64,000 bases of DNA from NCBI RefSeq assembly GCF_017834145.1, contig NZ_JAFIDA010000001.1, positions 1,922,001 through 1,986,000 of the forward strand, written 5' to 3'. Of this stretch, positions 1-8,438 are shown one piece after another (within the stretch, counting starts at the first letter, position 1; the number at the start of each line of letters is the position of its first letter). The notes beneath the pieces were generated by a model. It was not told the DNA's origin, ran no database searches, and saw nothing but the letters and a program-made list of their open reading frames with translations. This stretch comes from Leucobacter exalbidus. Its GTDB lineage: Bacteria > Actinomycetota > Actinomycetes > Actinomycetales > Microbacteriaceae. Position numbers and translations under genes: made by a program.

Positions 1-160
1 CTCCGGTGCCCTCGAGCGCGATCGATTCGCCCTCGGCGAGCCGTGCCACACGCAATCCGGTGTGTTCCCACCCGGGAACGCGCTCGTCTACAACGGTTTC
101 CCAACCGCCCTCGGCGAGTTCGCCGCGGCGGTGAAACCAGCGTTCGACCTGCTCAGTCAT
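1..160 (-). CDS. iolB: 5-deoxy-glucuronate isomerase, N-terminal fragment (runs off the left edge)
   Basis: Only the first 53 codons are in the window. The ATG at 160-158 reads MTEQVERWFHRRGELAEGG and continues with a segment (VPGWEHTGLRVARL) like the start of IolB, which converts 5-deoxy-glucuronate to 5-dehydro-2-deoxy-gluconate in myo-inositol breakdown. The call leans on position: it lies 28 bp downstream of iolA on the same strand, in the order iolC, aldolase, iolA, iolB expected of an actinobacterial iol operon. The conserved metal-binding part would lie outside the window, so the call rests on the short N-terminus plus context. Confidence 0.75.
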   Translation of the reverse strand, partial: MTEQVERWFHRRGELAEGGWETVVDERVPGWEHTGLRVARLAEGESIALEGTG

Positions 161-188
161 GTGCTCTACCCCTCGTACGGTGTACTAC

Positions 189-1709
189 TTAGTCGTTCTG
201 CGGGAAACCGAGGTTGATGCCGCCGTGCTTTGCGGGATCAAGCCAGCGGCTCGTGATGGCCTTCTCGCGGGTGAAGAAGTCGAAGCCCTGTACGCCGTAC
301 GCCTTTGCGTCACCGAACAGCGAAGCCTTCCAGCCGCCGAACGAGTGGTACGCAACGGGCACGGGGATCGGCACGTTGATGCCGATCATACCGACGTGGA
401 TCTCGTGCTGGAAGCGGCGAGCTGCGCCACCGTCGTTCGTGAAGATCGCGGTGCCGTTGCCGTACGCGCCCGAGTTGATGAGCTTGACGCCCTCTTCGAA
501 GGACTCGATGCGCACAATCTGCAGCACCGGCCCGAAGATCTCTTCGGTGTAGGCACGTGACTCGGTCGACAGGTTGTCGATGAGGGTGGGGCCGAAGAAG
601 AAGCCGTCCTCGTGGCCCTCGACCTTGAGGTCGCGGCCGTCAACAACGATGCGGCCGCCATCGGCCTCAGCAATGTCTACGTAGTTCTTAACCTTGGCGC
701 GGTGCTCAGCGGTGATCAGCGGGCCGAGATCGGGCTCACCCGCCTCGTTACCTGCACCGTTGCCGACGCGCAGCGTTGCGATGCGCTCCTTGATCTTCTC
801 GATCAGCTCGTCTGCGACGGGCTCAACAGCCAGCACGACCGAGAGGGCCATGCAGCGCTCGCCTGCGGCACCGTAACCGGCGTTTACGGCCTGGTCAGCG
901 ACGAGGTTGAGATCAGCGTCAGGGAGTACGAGCATATGGTTCTTGGCGCCGCCAAGAGCCTGAACGCGCTTGCCGTTCTTGGCAGCGGTCTCGTAGATGT
1001 ACTGAGCGATGGGCGTCGAGCCAACGAACGAGATCGACTGCACCTCGGGGGCGTTCAGCAGGCCGTCAACGGCCTCCTTGTCGCCGTTGAGAACGTTGAA
1101 GACACCGTCGGGCAGACCGGCTTCCTTCCACAGCTCAGCCATCCACAGGGCAGCTGAGGGATCCTTCTCAGAGGGCTTCACGATGACCGAGTTACCGGCC
1201 GCGATGGCGATGGGGAAGAACCACATCGGCACCATCACAGGGAAGTTGAAGGGCGAGATAATGCCCACAACGCCGAGGGGCTGCTTCAGCGAGTACACGT
1301 CGATGCCAGTCGATACGTTCTCTGAGAACGCACCCTTGATGAGGTGGGGGAAGCCCGTTGCGAGCTCCACAACTTCCTGGCCACGAGCGATTTCGCCCAT
1401 TGCGTCAGAAAGCACCTTGCCGTGCTCTTCGGTGACGATCGCGGCAAGCTCGGTCTTCTTGTTGTTCAGCAGCTCGCGGAACTTGAAGATGATCGCCTGG
1501 CGGCGAGCCATCGACATCTCGCTCCAGATCTCAAAACCCTTCTGCGCCGAAGCGACCGCTGCTGCGATCTCTGCTTCGTTCGCGAGGGCGACCTGTGCGA
1601 TGACCTCGCCCGTGGCGGGGTTGTGCACGGGTGCGGTGCGGCCACTCGTCGACTCGCTGCGCGCGCCGTCGATCCAGTGGGGAATCACGGGGGTGGTTGC
1701 ATTGCTCAT
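189..1709 (-). CDS. iolA: Methylmalonate-semialdehyde / malonate-semialdehyde dehydrogenase (CoA-acylating)
   Basis: A 506-residue aldehyde dehydrogenase of the MmsA/IolA group. It oxidises malonate semialdehyde to acetyl-CoA (and methylmalonate semialdehyde to propionyl-CoA), the last step of inositol breakdown. The NAD fold shows the FNFPV segment, and the catalytic cysteine is Cys286 in GAAGERCMA, the form typical of this group. The frame is open further upstream to 1874, but ATG 1709 (MSNATTPV) is preferred: it has GGAAGC just upstream, it matches the family N-terminus, and a longer start would overlap the aldolase gene. It sits between the aldolase gene (76 bp gap) and iolB, so it is one operon with them. 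Confidence 0.93.
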   Translation of the reverse strand: MSNATTPVIPHWIDGARSESTSGRTAPVHNPATGEVIAQVALANEAEIAAAVASAQKGFEIWSEMSMARRQAIIFKFRELLNNKKTELAAIVTEEHGKVLSDAMGEIARGQEVVELATGFPHLIKGAFSENVSTGIDVYSLKQPLGVVGIISPFNFPVMVPMWFFPIAIAAGNSVIVKPSEKDPSAALWMAELWKEAGLPDGVFNVLNGDKEAVDGLLNAPEVQSISFVGSTPIAQYIYETAAKNGKRVQALGGAKNHMLVLPDADLNLVADQAVNAGYGAAGERCMALSVVLAVEPVADELIEKIKERIATLRVGNGAGNEAGEPDLGPLITAEHRAKVKNYVDIAEADGGRIVVDGRDLKVEGHEDGFFFGPTLIDNLSTESRAYTEEIFGPVLQIVRIESFEEGVKLINSGAYGNGTAIFTNDGGAARRFQHEIHVGMIGINVPIPVPVAYHSFGGWKASLFGDAKAYGVQGFDFFTREKAITSRWLDPAKHGGINLGFPQND

Positions 1710-1785
1710 AATGTGTGCTTCCTTACTTGGAAAGGGTATTGATCCGGATCGATGCTTGCGCACCCAATAAAGCCCGGTGGTCTGA

Positions 1786-2670
1786 TTAAACGAGGCCCGA
1801 GTGCACGAGGCGTGCAGCGGTGTCGACGGCGTCTTCGACGCTGCCGCTCGCGGGGTAGAGCAGCGTGCGGCCAACGGTCAGGCCCCGCACACCGGGAAGC
1901 GCGAGGGCGCGTTCCCACTCAGCGAACGTGTCTTCGGGATCGCCGCCGTTGTCGCCGCCAAGCAGCAGCGTCGGCATGGTCGTTGCTTCCATGACGCGCT
2001 CCATTTCGGGCACGACGGGCAGCTTCATCCACGTGTAGGCGCTCGAGTTGCCAAGGCCTGAGGCGATCGCGGTCGACAGGATCACGGCGTCGGCGGTGAG
2101 GTCGTTGCCGACCTTGCCGTTGACGCGGCTGCTCAAGAACGGCTCGAGCATGATCGGCAGCTTGGCGGCCGCAGCAGCATCAACGGCGCGGGCGGTGGCC
2201 TCGAGCGTTGCTGCGGTGCCGGCGTCGTTCAGGTCAACGCGAATCAGCGTCTTCGCGAAGTCGAGGCCGTCGCGCACCATCGAGTCAACGTCGTAGGCGG
2301 TGTAGCGGTCGTCGAGTTCGAACGAGGCGCCGCGCAGGCCGCCGCGGTTCATCGAGCCGACGACGATCTTGTCGTCGAGCAGGCCGAGAGCCGCGAGGTC
2401 ATCGATGATGTCGGGGGTGCCGAGCACTCCGTCAACGCCGGGGCGTGACAGTGCGATCGCCATGCGCTCGAGCAGGTCGTAGCGGTTGGCCATGGCCGTC
2501 GGGTTCGAGCCGACCGCAATCGCACCGCGGGCCGGGTGATCGGCCGCAACGATGAAGAGGCGACCGTCGCCCTGCACGACGCTGCGGCGCTTGCGCGTCG
2601 CGAATCGCTCGGCGATGGTGTCGGGGGCAGCGGCGCGCAGTTCGCGCAGCGCGGCGAAGTCGAGGCTCAC
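1786..2670 (-). CDS. Cgl0159-family (beta/alpha)8 aldolase, probable 6-phospho-5-dehydro-2-deoxy-D-gluconate aldolase
   Basis: A 294-residue TIM-barrel protein of the DeoC/LacD-like Cgl0159 family. It shows the VAADHPARG segment near residue 42 and a glycine-rich LLLGGDNGGDP loop near residue 240. In Corynebacterium the homologue lies beside iolC; I infer it cleaves the IolC product to dihydroxyacetone phosphate and malonate semialdehyde, feeding IolA. The start is GTG at 2670-2668, which overlaps the iolC stop (GTGA), implying translational coupling. It is not a recognisable IolJ/FbaA class II aldolase, so it may be the actinobacterial replacement. Confident in family, moderate on the reaction. 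Confidence 0.8.
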   Translation of the reverse strand: MSLDFAALRELRAAAPDTIAERFATRKRRSVVQGDGRLFIVAADHPARGAIAVGSNPTAMANRYDLLERMAIALSRPGVDGVLGTPDIIDDLAALGLLDDKIVVGSMNRGGLRGASFELDDRYTAYDVDSMVRDGLDFAKTLIRVDLNDAGTAATLEATARAVDAAAAAKLPIMLEPFLSSRVNGKVGNDLTADAVILSTAIASGLGNSSAYTWMKLPVVPEMERVMEATTMPTLLLGGDNGGDPEDTFAEWERALALPGVRGLTVGRTLLYPASGSVEDAVDTAARLVHSGLV

Positions 2671-3626
2671 AGTGCAGCCCCGTTCAATACGGCTTCGATC
2701 TCTTCAGCGTTGGGCATCGCCGTGGAGCACTCGAGGCGAGTAGCGACGATGGCGCCAGCCACGTTCGCGAACTTCAGAATGCGCTCAAGATCCCAGCCCT
2801 GCAGCAGGCCGTGGCAGAGGGCGCCGCCGAAAGCGTCACCCGAGCCGAGCCCGTTGACGACATCAACGAAGTGGGGCGGCACCTCAACGCGCTCGTTGCG
2901 CGTCTTCGCCATAACACCCTTGGGGCCCTGCTTCACGATGGCAAGTTCGATGCCACGCTCAAGCAGGGCATCTGCGGCGCGATCCGGATCAGTCTCGCCG
3001 ACAGCCACCTCGCACTCTTCCTTATTGCCCACCGCGACCGTGACGCCCTCGAGCGCCTGTGCGACCTGCGCCGAAGCCTCGGCGGGATCGGCCCAGAACA
3101 TGGGGCGGTAGTCGAGATCAAGGATCGTGTGCGCGCGGCGGCCGCGGATAGCGAGTGCCGCGTGGTGTGCGGCGCGGCTGGGCTCCTGGCTCAGGCCGGT
3201 GACCGTGAGCCACAGGATCTTCGCGTTCTCGATCGCCGCGGCGTCGAGATCTGCGGGCGCGATCTCGAGATCGGGCGCCTTGGGCTCGCGGTAGAAGTAC
3301 AGCGGGAAGTCATCGGGCGGGAAAATCTCGCAGAACGTGACCGGGGTGCTGTACTGCGGGTCGGTCTTGACCTCGCGGGGATCGACGCCGAGGCGATCGA
3401 GCTCACGCAGCAGGTACTTACCGAAGGGGTCGTTGCCCACGCGCGAAATCAGCGCGCTGTTGTGGCCGTAGCGTGCCGCGGCAACAGACACGTTTGCCGC
3501 GCTGCCCCCGAGGTACTTCCCAAAGCTCGTTACGTCCTCGAGACCGACGCCACCTTGCAGAGGGTAGACATCTACTCCGAGGCGTCCCATAACCAGCACG
3601 TCATCAGGACGTCGTTGTTCCGACAT
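2667..3626 (-). CDS. iolC: 5-dehydro-2-deoxygluconokinase (PfkB family)
   Basis: A 319-residue PfkB/ribokinase-family sugar kinase that phosphorylates 5-dehydro-2-deoxy-D-gluconate in inositol catabolism. PfkB signature 1 is seen as GGSAANVSVAAARYG near residues 41-55. Signature 2 with the catalytic Asp is NGLGSGDAFGGALCHG near residue 260. The start MSEQRRPDDVLVMGRLGVD is typical of IolC. It is the first gene of the leftward iol operon, divergent from the GntR regulator across a gap of about 175 bp, and its stop overlaps the start of the aldolase gene. Confidence 0.92.
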   Translation of the reverse strand: MSEQRRPDDVLVMGRLGVDVYPLQGGVGLEDVTSFGKYLGGSAANVSVAAARYGHNSALISRVGNDPFGKYLLRELDRLGVDPREVKTDPQYSTPVTFCEIFPPDDFPLYFYREPKAPDLEIAPADLDAAAIENAKILWLTVTGLSQEPSRAAHHAALAIRGRRAHTILDLDYRPMFWADPAEASAQVAQALEGVTVAVGNKEECEVAVGETDPDRAADALLERGIELAIVKQGPKGVMAKTRNERVEVPPHFVDVVNGLGSGDAFGGALCHGLLQGWDLERILKFANVAGAIVATRLECSTAMPNAEEIEAVLNGAAL

Positions 3627-3676
3627 TCAGCCGCCGCCTTTCATAGCGCAATGCGACGCCTACCGCGTCGCTGCAT

Positions 3677-3750
3677 TTGTCCTAACAATAGCACGAAGAG
3701 CGTTCAACGACATAGTTGTTTCGGATTTGGCGGTAATGTTGTCAGCACAA
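3677..3750. promoter_or_regulatory. iolC/gntR divergent promoter region with two TTGT-N4-ACAA inverted repeats
   Basis: Two short dyads of the same form lie between the divergent genes: TTGTCCTAACAA at 3677-3688 and TTGTCAGCACAA at 3739-3750, with centres 62 bp apart (about six helical turns). A third, looser dyad CAAC-N6-GTTG lies between them. GntR-family proteins bind such dyads as dimers, so these are candidate operators for the adjacent regulator. This is inference from position and symmetry only. Confidence 0.45.
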
Positions 3751-3800
3751 TGCATCAATAGGACCGCACGATGTTGTGTTGTCCACCCAAGGAGCACCTT

Positions 3801-4559
3801 ATGAGCACCGAGCCAGTCTGGCCCGCAGAGCTATTCACCGATCTTGACCGCACCGGCCCGATCCCCCTCTACTACCAAATCTCGAGTCGCCTCGAACGCG
3901 CGATTCGCGTGGGCACGATCCCCGCGGGGGCCCGCCTCGAGAACGAGATCTCGATCGGAGAGCAGCTGGGCCTGTCGCGCCCCACCGTGCGCCGCGCCAT
4001 TCAAGAGCTCGTCGACAAGGGGCTCTTGGTGCGCCGCCGTGGCATCGGCACCCAGGTCGTGCAGGCGCGCGTCAGCCGCCCCGTCGAGCTGACGAGTTTG
4101 CATGAGGATCTCAACCGCAGCGGCATCAGCCCCACCACGCGGGTACTATCGCTCGAGCGGATGCCCGCAGACGCGGCCACCGCACAGCTGCTGAACGTCG
4201 CCGTGGGCACCGAAATTACGCGCATTCGCCGGCTGCGCAGCGCCGATGGCACCCCCATGGCCGTGCTTGAGAACATGCTGCCGCCCGAGTTCGCCGACAT
4301 CACTATTGAGCACCTTGAAGCCAAGGGACTCTACGAGATTCTGCGCGCACGCGGCATCACCATCAAGATCGCGAACCAGACGATCGGCGCGCGCCGCACC
4401 CACGGCGATGAGCACGAACTGCTCGATCTGCCCAAGGGCAGCCCGTTGCTCACCATGGAGCGCGTGGCGTTTGACCAGGGTGGCCGAGTGATCGAGGCGG
4501 GGCAGCACTGCTACCGCCCCGACCTCTACTCGTTCTCGACGACGCTGGTTGCGCGGTAG
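3801..4559 (+). CDS. GntR/HutC-family transcriptional regulator, probable inositol-operon repressor
   Basis: 252 residues. An N-terminal winged helix of GntR type (about residues 15-85, with PLYYQISSRLERAI and LGLSRPTVRRAIQELV, then RRRGIGTQV) is followed by a C-terminal UTRA ligand-binding domain (ending EAGQHCYRPDLYSFS). The frame is open from 3771, but ATG 3801 has AAGGAG 6 bp upstream and gives the usual family N-terminus. It is divergent from iolC, so the natural inference is a local regulator of inositol use, released by an inositol catabolite. It is in the position of, but not proven equal to, the corynebacterial IolR. Confidence 0.85.
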   Translation: MSTEPVWPAELFTDLDRTGPIPLYYQISSRLERAIRVGTIPAGARLENEISIGEQLGLSRPTVRRAIQELVDKGLLVRRRGIGTQVVQARVSRPVELTSLHEDLNRSGISPTTRVLSLERMPADAATAQLLNVAVGTEITRIRRLRSADGTPMAVLENMLPPEFADITIEHLEAKGLYEILRARGITIKIANQTIGARRTHGDEHELLDLPKGSPLLTMERVAFDQGGRVIEAGQHCYRPDLYSFSTTLVAR

Positions 4560-4625
4560 GGCTGTTTCGTTTAGGCTACCCGGCCTGAACTTCCTCGGCT
4601 CGGGGTTCTTTCACTCCGGGCTTCA

Positions 4626-5417
4626 TTAGCTCAGGTTGGTGGCGGCCCAGATTTTCATGGCGCCGTTGATGACCTCGGCGTTGGGCTGCCCACCGTAGGT
4701 CGCAGCAAACCGCGCGTCGGCGACATACAGCTCGGCCAGCCCCGTGTACTCCTCGAGGTTGGGTGCACGACCGCCCCAATATTCGGTGACCCACCGGTGA
4801 TGATGTGCAACCAGGGCCTGAAACGGTGCACCCGCGGGGTCATCGCCTGATTCGGCTGCGCTGCGCAGGGCGGCGTTCACGTCGAGGCTGCGTTGGTCGT
4901 CGTCGCGCTGCTGCTCGGCGCCCATATTGTCGCGGCGCTTGGCGCTTGCTTCCCAGGCACTGTCGCCCCAGCGCTCGCGCACCTCGCCCTCGTACTGGCC
5001 ATGGTCAAACCCGGCGAAGATCTCTTCAATGCTCATGGTGCGGCCCTTCTGCAAGGTGTCGAGGGTGAGCTGCACAGCGGCAATTTGTTGCGCGGTGGCT
5101 ACTTGCCGCGCTTCGAGCAGTGCGAGATGGTCAGCGATGGCCCGTTCAAGGGTCGATTCATCGGCAAGGGCGACCTGAATTGAGGCGAGCGGCAAGTCGA
5201 GCGCCCGCAGCGACAGGATGCGGTAGAGCCGAGAGAGCTCGGGCTCACCATAAAATCGGTACCCGTTGCTCGCCACCCGAGAGGGCAGCAGCAGGCCAAT
5301 CTTTTCGTAGTGGCGCAGCGCACGGCTCGTCGGCCCGGTCGCCCGCGCCACGTCTTTAATGGGCCATTCAGCCCCGCCGGCACGGTGTTGTTGGTTCGTC
5401 TTTTTGTTCATGCCCAT
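4626..5417 (-). CDS. MerR-family regulator with C-terminal TipAS-type drug-sensing domain
   Basis: 263 residues from the ATG at 5417-5415 (MGMNKK; the ATG six bases further in is an alternative). Residues about 18-90 form a MerR winged helix (IKDVARATGPTSRALRHYEK, then GYRFYGEPELSRLYRI). A coiled linker follows, and the C-terminal half resembles TipAS, the antibiotic-recognition domain (EEIFAGFDHGQYEGEVRERWG). TipA-type proteins are autoregulated activators responding to thiopeptides and other ligands. The gene stands alone, convergent with gntR across a 66-bp gap. The target genes and ligand cannot be read from the sequence. Confidence 0.85.
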   Translation of the reverse strand: MGMNKKTNQQHRAGGAEWPIKDVARATGPTSRALRHYEKIGLLLPSRVASNGYRFYGEPELSRLYRILSLRALDLPLASIQVALADESTLERAIADHLALLEARQVATAQQIAAVQLTLDTLQKGRTMSIEEIFAGFDHGQYEGEVRERWGDSAWEASAKRRDNMGAEQQRDDDQRSLDVNAALRSAAESGDDPAGAPFQALVAHHHRWVTEYWGGRAPNLEEYTGLAELYVADARFAATYGGQPNAEVINGAMKIWAATNLS

Positions 5418-5454
5418 CACTCTGCCGGTTGACGTTGCGGCAGAGTCAAGGCCG

Positions 5455-6690
5455 TTACGCGGTACGGCCGGCGCAGGCCAGCGAGTAGGCCTCGACGAGG
5501 CGCTCACCCGATGCGATCCAGCTGCTGTTCACGGCGTGCTCGCGTGCCGCGGCGCCCATACGCTCGAGGCGTTCGGCGTCGCCCAGCAGGTTGGCGACCT
5601 CGGTCGCCCATACCTGCGGGTCATCTCCGGTCACCAGTACACCAGTCGTGCCGTCGATGACGGCTTCGCGCAGGCCACCGGTGGCGCGGGCGATCACGGG
5701 AACGCCTGAGGCCGCGGCCTCGAGGGCGACGAGGCCAAAGGTTTCGGAGTGCGAGGGCACGACCATGATCGTCGCCGCGCGAATGCGCTCGGCGAGCTCT
5801 GAACGGCGCAGCGCACCATCAAAGGCGGTGGTGCTGAGCATGCCGTGGCGCGCGACGGCCTCGTGCAGACCCTGCGCGTACTCGTCGCCATCGGGCGGCG
5901 GTGCACCCACGAGGCGCAGCACCGGGCGGGTTTCGGCGGGCATGAGCGCAATGGCCTCGATGATCAGGTCGAATCCCTTGAGGGGGTGCAGCCGGCCCAC
6001 GACGATCACTTCGGGGCGGCCGCCGCGCTTCAGCCAGTCGCGCTGTTCGGCGCAGACGGTGGTGACGCACGGGTAGAACAGCTCGGTATCGACGCCCAGG
6101 GGCACAACTCGAATTTGATCCGGATCGCCACCCAGGCGGTCGATCACGGTCTGCCGTTCGGCTTCGCTCACCGCGATGATGAGGTCGGCTTCGCTGGCAA
6201 GAAGTTTCTCGCCCGCGAGGCGCCCCGGGGACTCGGGGCGTTCGCCGTCGGTCAGCGGCGAATCGGGCTCGGCCGCGATGGAGTGGTAGCTCTGCACGAG
6301 CGGAATCTTGCGGCCGCGCGCCACCGACAGCGCAGCGATGCCTGAGAACCAGTGCTCGGCGTGGAGCAGGTCGACGGGGTCAAGCTCGAGTTCGGCGTCA
6401 AGCAGGTGGCCGAACTCGTCCATCACTGCTTCGTGTTCGCCCTTGGCCAGCAGGCGGGCGGGGCCAGCGTCGAGGTGAATCACCGCGAGTCCGGGCTGCA
6501 CTTCGACCCGCTTGGGTACCGCAGCGTCGCTGCGGCGGGTGTAGATGCGCACGTCGTGGCCGGCGCGGGCAAGCGCCTCGGCCTGGGCTTGAACGACGAC
6601 GTTCATGCCCCCGGCGTCTTTGGTCCCCGGAATGTCGAGCGGTGATGTGTGCAGCATCACAAACCCGATCGTCAACGCTGCAGAGTTCAT
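5455..6690 (-). CDS. mshA: GT4 glycosyltransferase, MshA-like (D-inositol-3-phosphate glycosyltransferase)
   Basis: 411 residues with the GT-B fold of family GT4. Near the N-terminus it has HTSPLDIPGTKDAGGMNV, very close to the MshA donor/acceptor loop, and at the C-terminal nucleotide site PSHSETFGLVALEAAASG. MshA joins UDP-GlcNAc to 1L-myo-inositol-1-phosphate, the first step of mycothiol synthesis. It is slightly shorter than mycobacterial MshA. An MshB-like deacetylase lies at 45.1 kb, which supports a mycothiol role, but other GT4 enzymes share parts of these motifs. It ends 37 bp before the MerR gene start and is read in the same direction. Confidence 0.75.
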   Translation of the reverse strand: MNSAALTIGFVMLHTSPLDIPGTKDAGGMNVVVQAQAEALARAGHDVRIYTRRSDAAVPKRVEVQPGLAVIHLDAGPARLLAKGEHEAVMDEFGHLLDAELELDPVDLLHAEHWFSGIAALSVARGRKIPLVQSYHSIAAEPDSPLTDGERPESPGRLAGEKLLASEADLIIAVSEAERQTVIDRLGGDPDQIRVVPLGVDTELFYPCVTTVCAEQRDWLKRGGRPEVIVVGRLHPLKGFDLIIEAIALMPAETRPVLRLVGAPPPDGDEYAQGLHEAVARHGMLSTTAFDGALRRSELAERIRAATIMVVPSHSETFGLVALEAAASGVPVIARATGGLREAVIDGTTGVLVTGDDPQVWATEVANLLGDAERLERMGAAAREHAVNSSWIASGERLVEAYSLACAGRTA

Positions 6691-6860
6691 GGCTTTAGCG
6701 TACCCGGTGCGAACTACACGCCCGCTGGACTCAGGCCGCTCGGCGCGGCTTTGACTCGGTACATGGCCTCAATTTTCATTTACCTGCACCCGCAGTTGTC
6801 CTGCAGGCTTTGTCATGTGTGCTTTGTGACATGGAATGGCCATGGCGACCGCCAGCGGAA

Positions 6861-6897
6861 CGCTCTTGGCGCGGACTCAAGGTCCGCGCCAAGAGCG
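6861..6897 (-). terminator. Perfect 16-bp inverted repeat, likely terminator of the MHS transporter gene
   Basis: Arms 6861-6876 (CGCTCTTGGCGCGGAC) and 6882-6897 are perfectly complementary around a 5-nt loop. The hairpin lies 50 bp beyond the transporter stop in the 256-bp gap before mshA. There is no T run on either side, so rho-independent termination is not assured. The gap otherwise holds no gene I can see. Confidence 0.5.
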
Positions 6898-6946
6898 CCA
6901 AATATCGCCCGCACAATGTGGGATGGCTGCGTAGATTTCGCAGTGT

Positions 6947-8326
6947 TTACAGCTTCACGCCCACACCAGGTCGCCACCGGTCCCAGGCACCTGACCGCTC
7001 AAACTCATGGTCGAGAGGCACCCCCGTACGATCCTTCAGGAGAGACGTCCCTACGAGCCCAAGCGCTGTCATGAAGAGCAGATATGCGACGATCGCCCAG
7101 GTGCTACCGAAGGACTGCAGGAGGAGCTGTGCAATGGTTGGCGCGAAAGCGCCACCGAGAACTCCACCGAGTGCATAGCTGATAGAGATGCCCGAGTATC
7201 GGACGGATGCTGGGAATGACTCCGCATACCAAACGGCCTGGGGGCCATACGTGAGACCGAGACCTAGGGCGAGCAAGCAAGTACCAGTGAGTACTCCGAG
7301 CACGCCACCGCCAGTGACGAACTGGAAGAGGGGGATGACGCCTGCCGCCTGCACAAACCAGCCAACAGTCACGACTGGTTTACGGCCAAAACGATCTGTC
7401 AAAATACCAGAGAGCACGGTCGACGCTGCCCAGACCACAGCCGCAGTGAGTACCGCAAGTTGCACGTGAACCGGGTTGTAGCCCAGCCCTCCCTGGTCCT
7501 CGGGCCGAGAGGCGAGACCTTGCACGTAGCCGCCGGTCAGCATGTAACCAACGGAGTTGTTACCGGCGAAGAAGAGCGCACAGATGATGATAAGAGGCGT
7601 GTGGCGCTTGAACACCCGTGCGACGGGGGCGGATTCTTGTTGTTTGGTCTGTGCAATTTCCTCAAATACAGGGGACTCCTCGACAGAGCTACGAATCACA
7701 AATCCAACGATGATCAGCACAAGAGAGAACAAGAAGGGTACGCGCCATCCCCAAGCAATGAACGCGTCGCCAGGTGCGACGAACTGCATAATCGCGAGCA
7801 TCGCGGAAGCGAGCAGCATACCGAACGGCACTCCGAGCTGGGGAAAGATACCGTACAGGCCGCGTTTACGAACTGGCGCGTGTTCAACCGACATGAGCAC
7901 GGCGCCACCCCATTCACCACCGGCAGAAAGGCCCTGCAAGATCCTGAGGAACATCAGGATTATAGGAGCCGCCATACCGATCGTGTCGTAGGTGGGCAGC
8001 AGCCCTATTCCGGTTGTGGCCACCCCCATAAGCAGCAACGTGATGACGAGCATAGGCCGACGGCCAAGTTTGTCCCCAAAGTGGCCCGCGAGGAACGCAC
8101 CGAGCGGGCGGAAGAGGAAGGAGAGCCCAATCGTCACAAGAGACAGGATCTGCATCATTTCAGGCCCCGCGGGCTGGAAGAAGAGTTGGGCGAGCACTAA
8201 GTTCGCGGCGAACGCATAAATAAAGAAGTCGTACCACTCAATCGTGGTGCCAATAATAGAGGCCGCGACAACCTTACGGCGCTCGCGAGCACTGGTAGGC
8301 TGCGGCCGGGGTTGGGTGAGAGTCAT
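6947..8326 (-). CDS. MFS transporter, metabolite:H+ symporter (MHS) family
   Basis: 459 residues with about 12 membrane segments. The start SIIGTTIEWYDFFIYAFAAN is the hallmark of the MHS family (ShiA, ProP, KgtP), and the loop 2-3 motif GDKLGRRPM is present. These carry small organic acids, osmolytes or aromatic acids in with protons. The frame is open to 8698, but ATG 8326 (MTLTQPRP) has AAGGACG upstream and starts directly before the family N-terminus. It follows the P450 gene by 112 bp on the same strand, so it may import the P450 substrate. Codon use is more relaxed than in the flanking genes. Confidence 0.88.
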   Translation of the reverse strand: MTLTQPRPQPTSARERRKVVAASIIGTTIEWYDFFIYAFAANLVLAQLFFQPAGPEMMQILSLVTIGLSFLFRPLGAFLAGHFGDKLGRRPMLVITLLLMGVATTGIGLLPTYDTIGMAAPIILMFLRILQGLSAGGEWGGAVLMSVEHAPVRKRGLYGIFPQLGVPFGMLLASAMLAIMQFVAPGDAFIAWGWRVPFLFSLVLIIVGFVIRSSVEESPVFEEIAQTKQQESAPVARVFKRHTPLIIICALFFAGNNSVGYMLTGGYVQGLASRPEDQGGLGYNPVHVQLAVLTAAVVWAASTVLSGILTDRFGRKPVVTVGWFVQAAGVIPLFQFVTGGGVLGVLTGTCLLALGLGLTYGPQAVWYAESFPASVRYSGISISYALGGVLGGAFAPTIAQLLLQSFGSTWAIVAYLLFMTALGLVGTSLLKDRTGVPLDHEFERSGAWDRWRPGVGVKL

Positions 8327-8438
8327 GAGTGACGTCCTTGTCGAATCTGCATGGCGGGTGATGGATGCCCTGGCCTGACGGCCCGAACGGATGGAAAGGT
8401 GAAATAGGCGTGGGGTTATGAAACAGCCCCGAAAGGCG

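Noticed and set aside
159-1157. Plus-strand small frames opposite iolA
   Set aside because: Shadows of iolA; no ribosome site and no family match.
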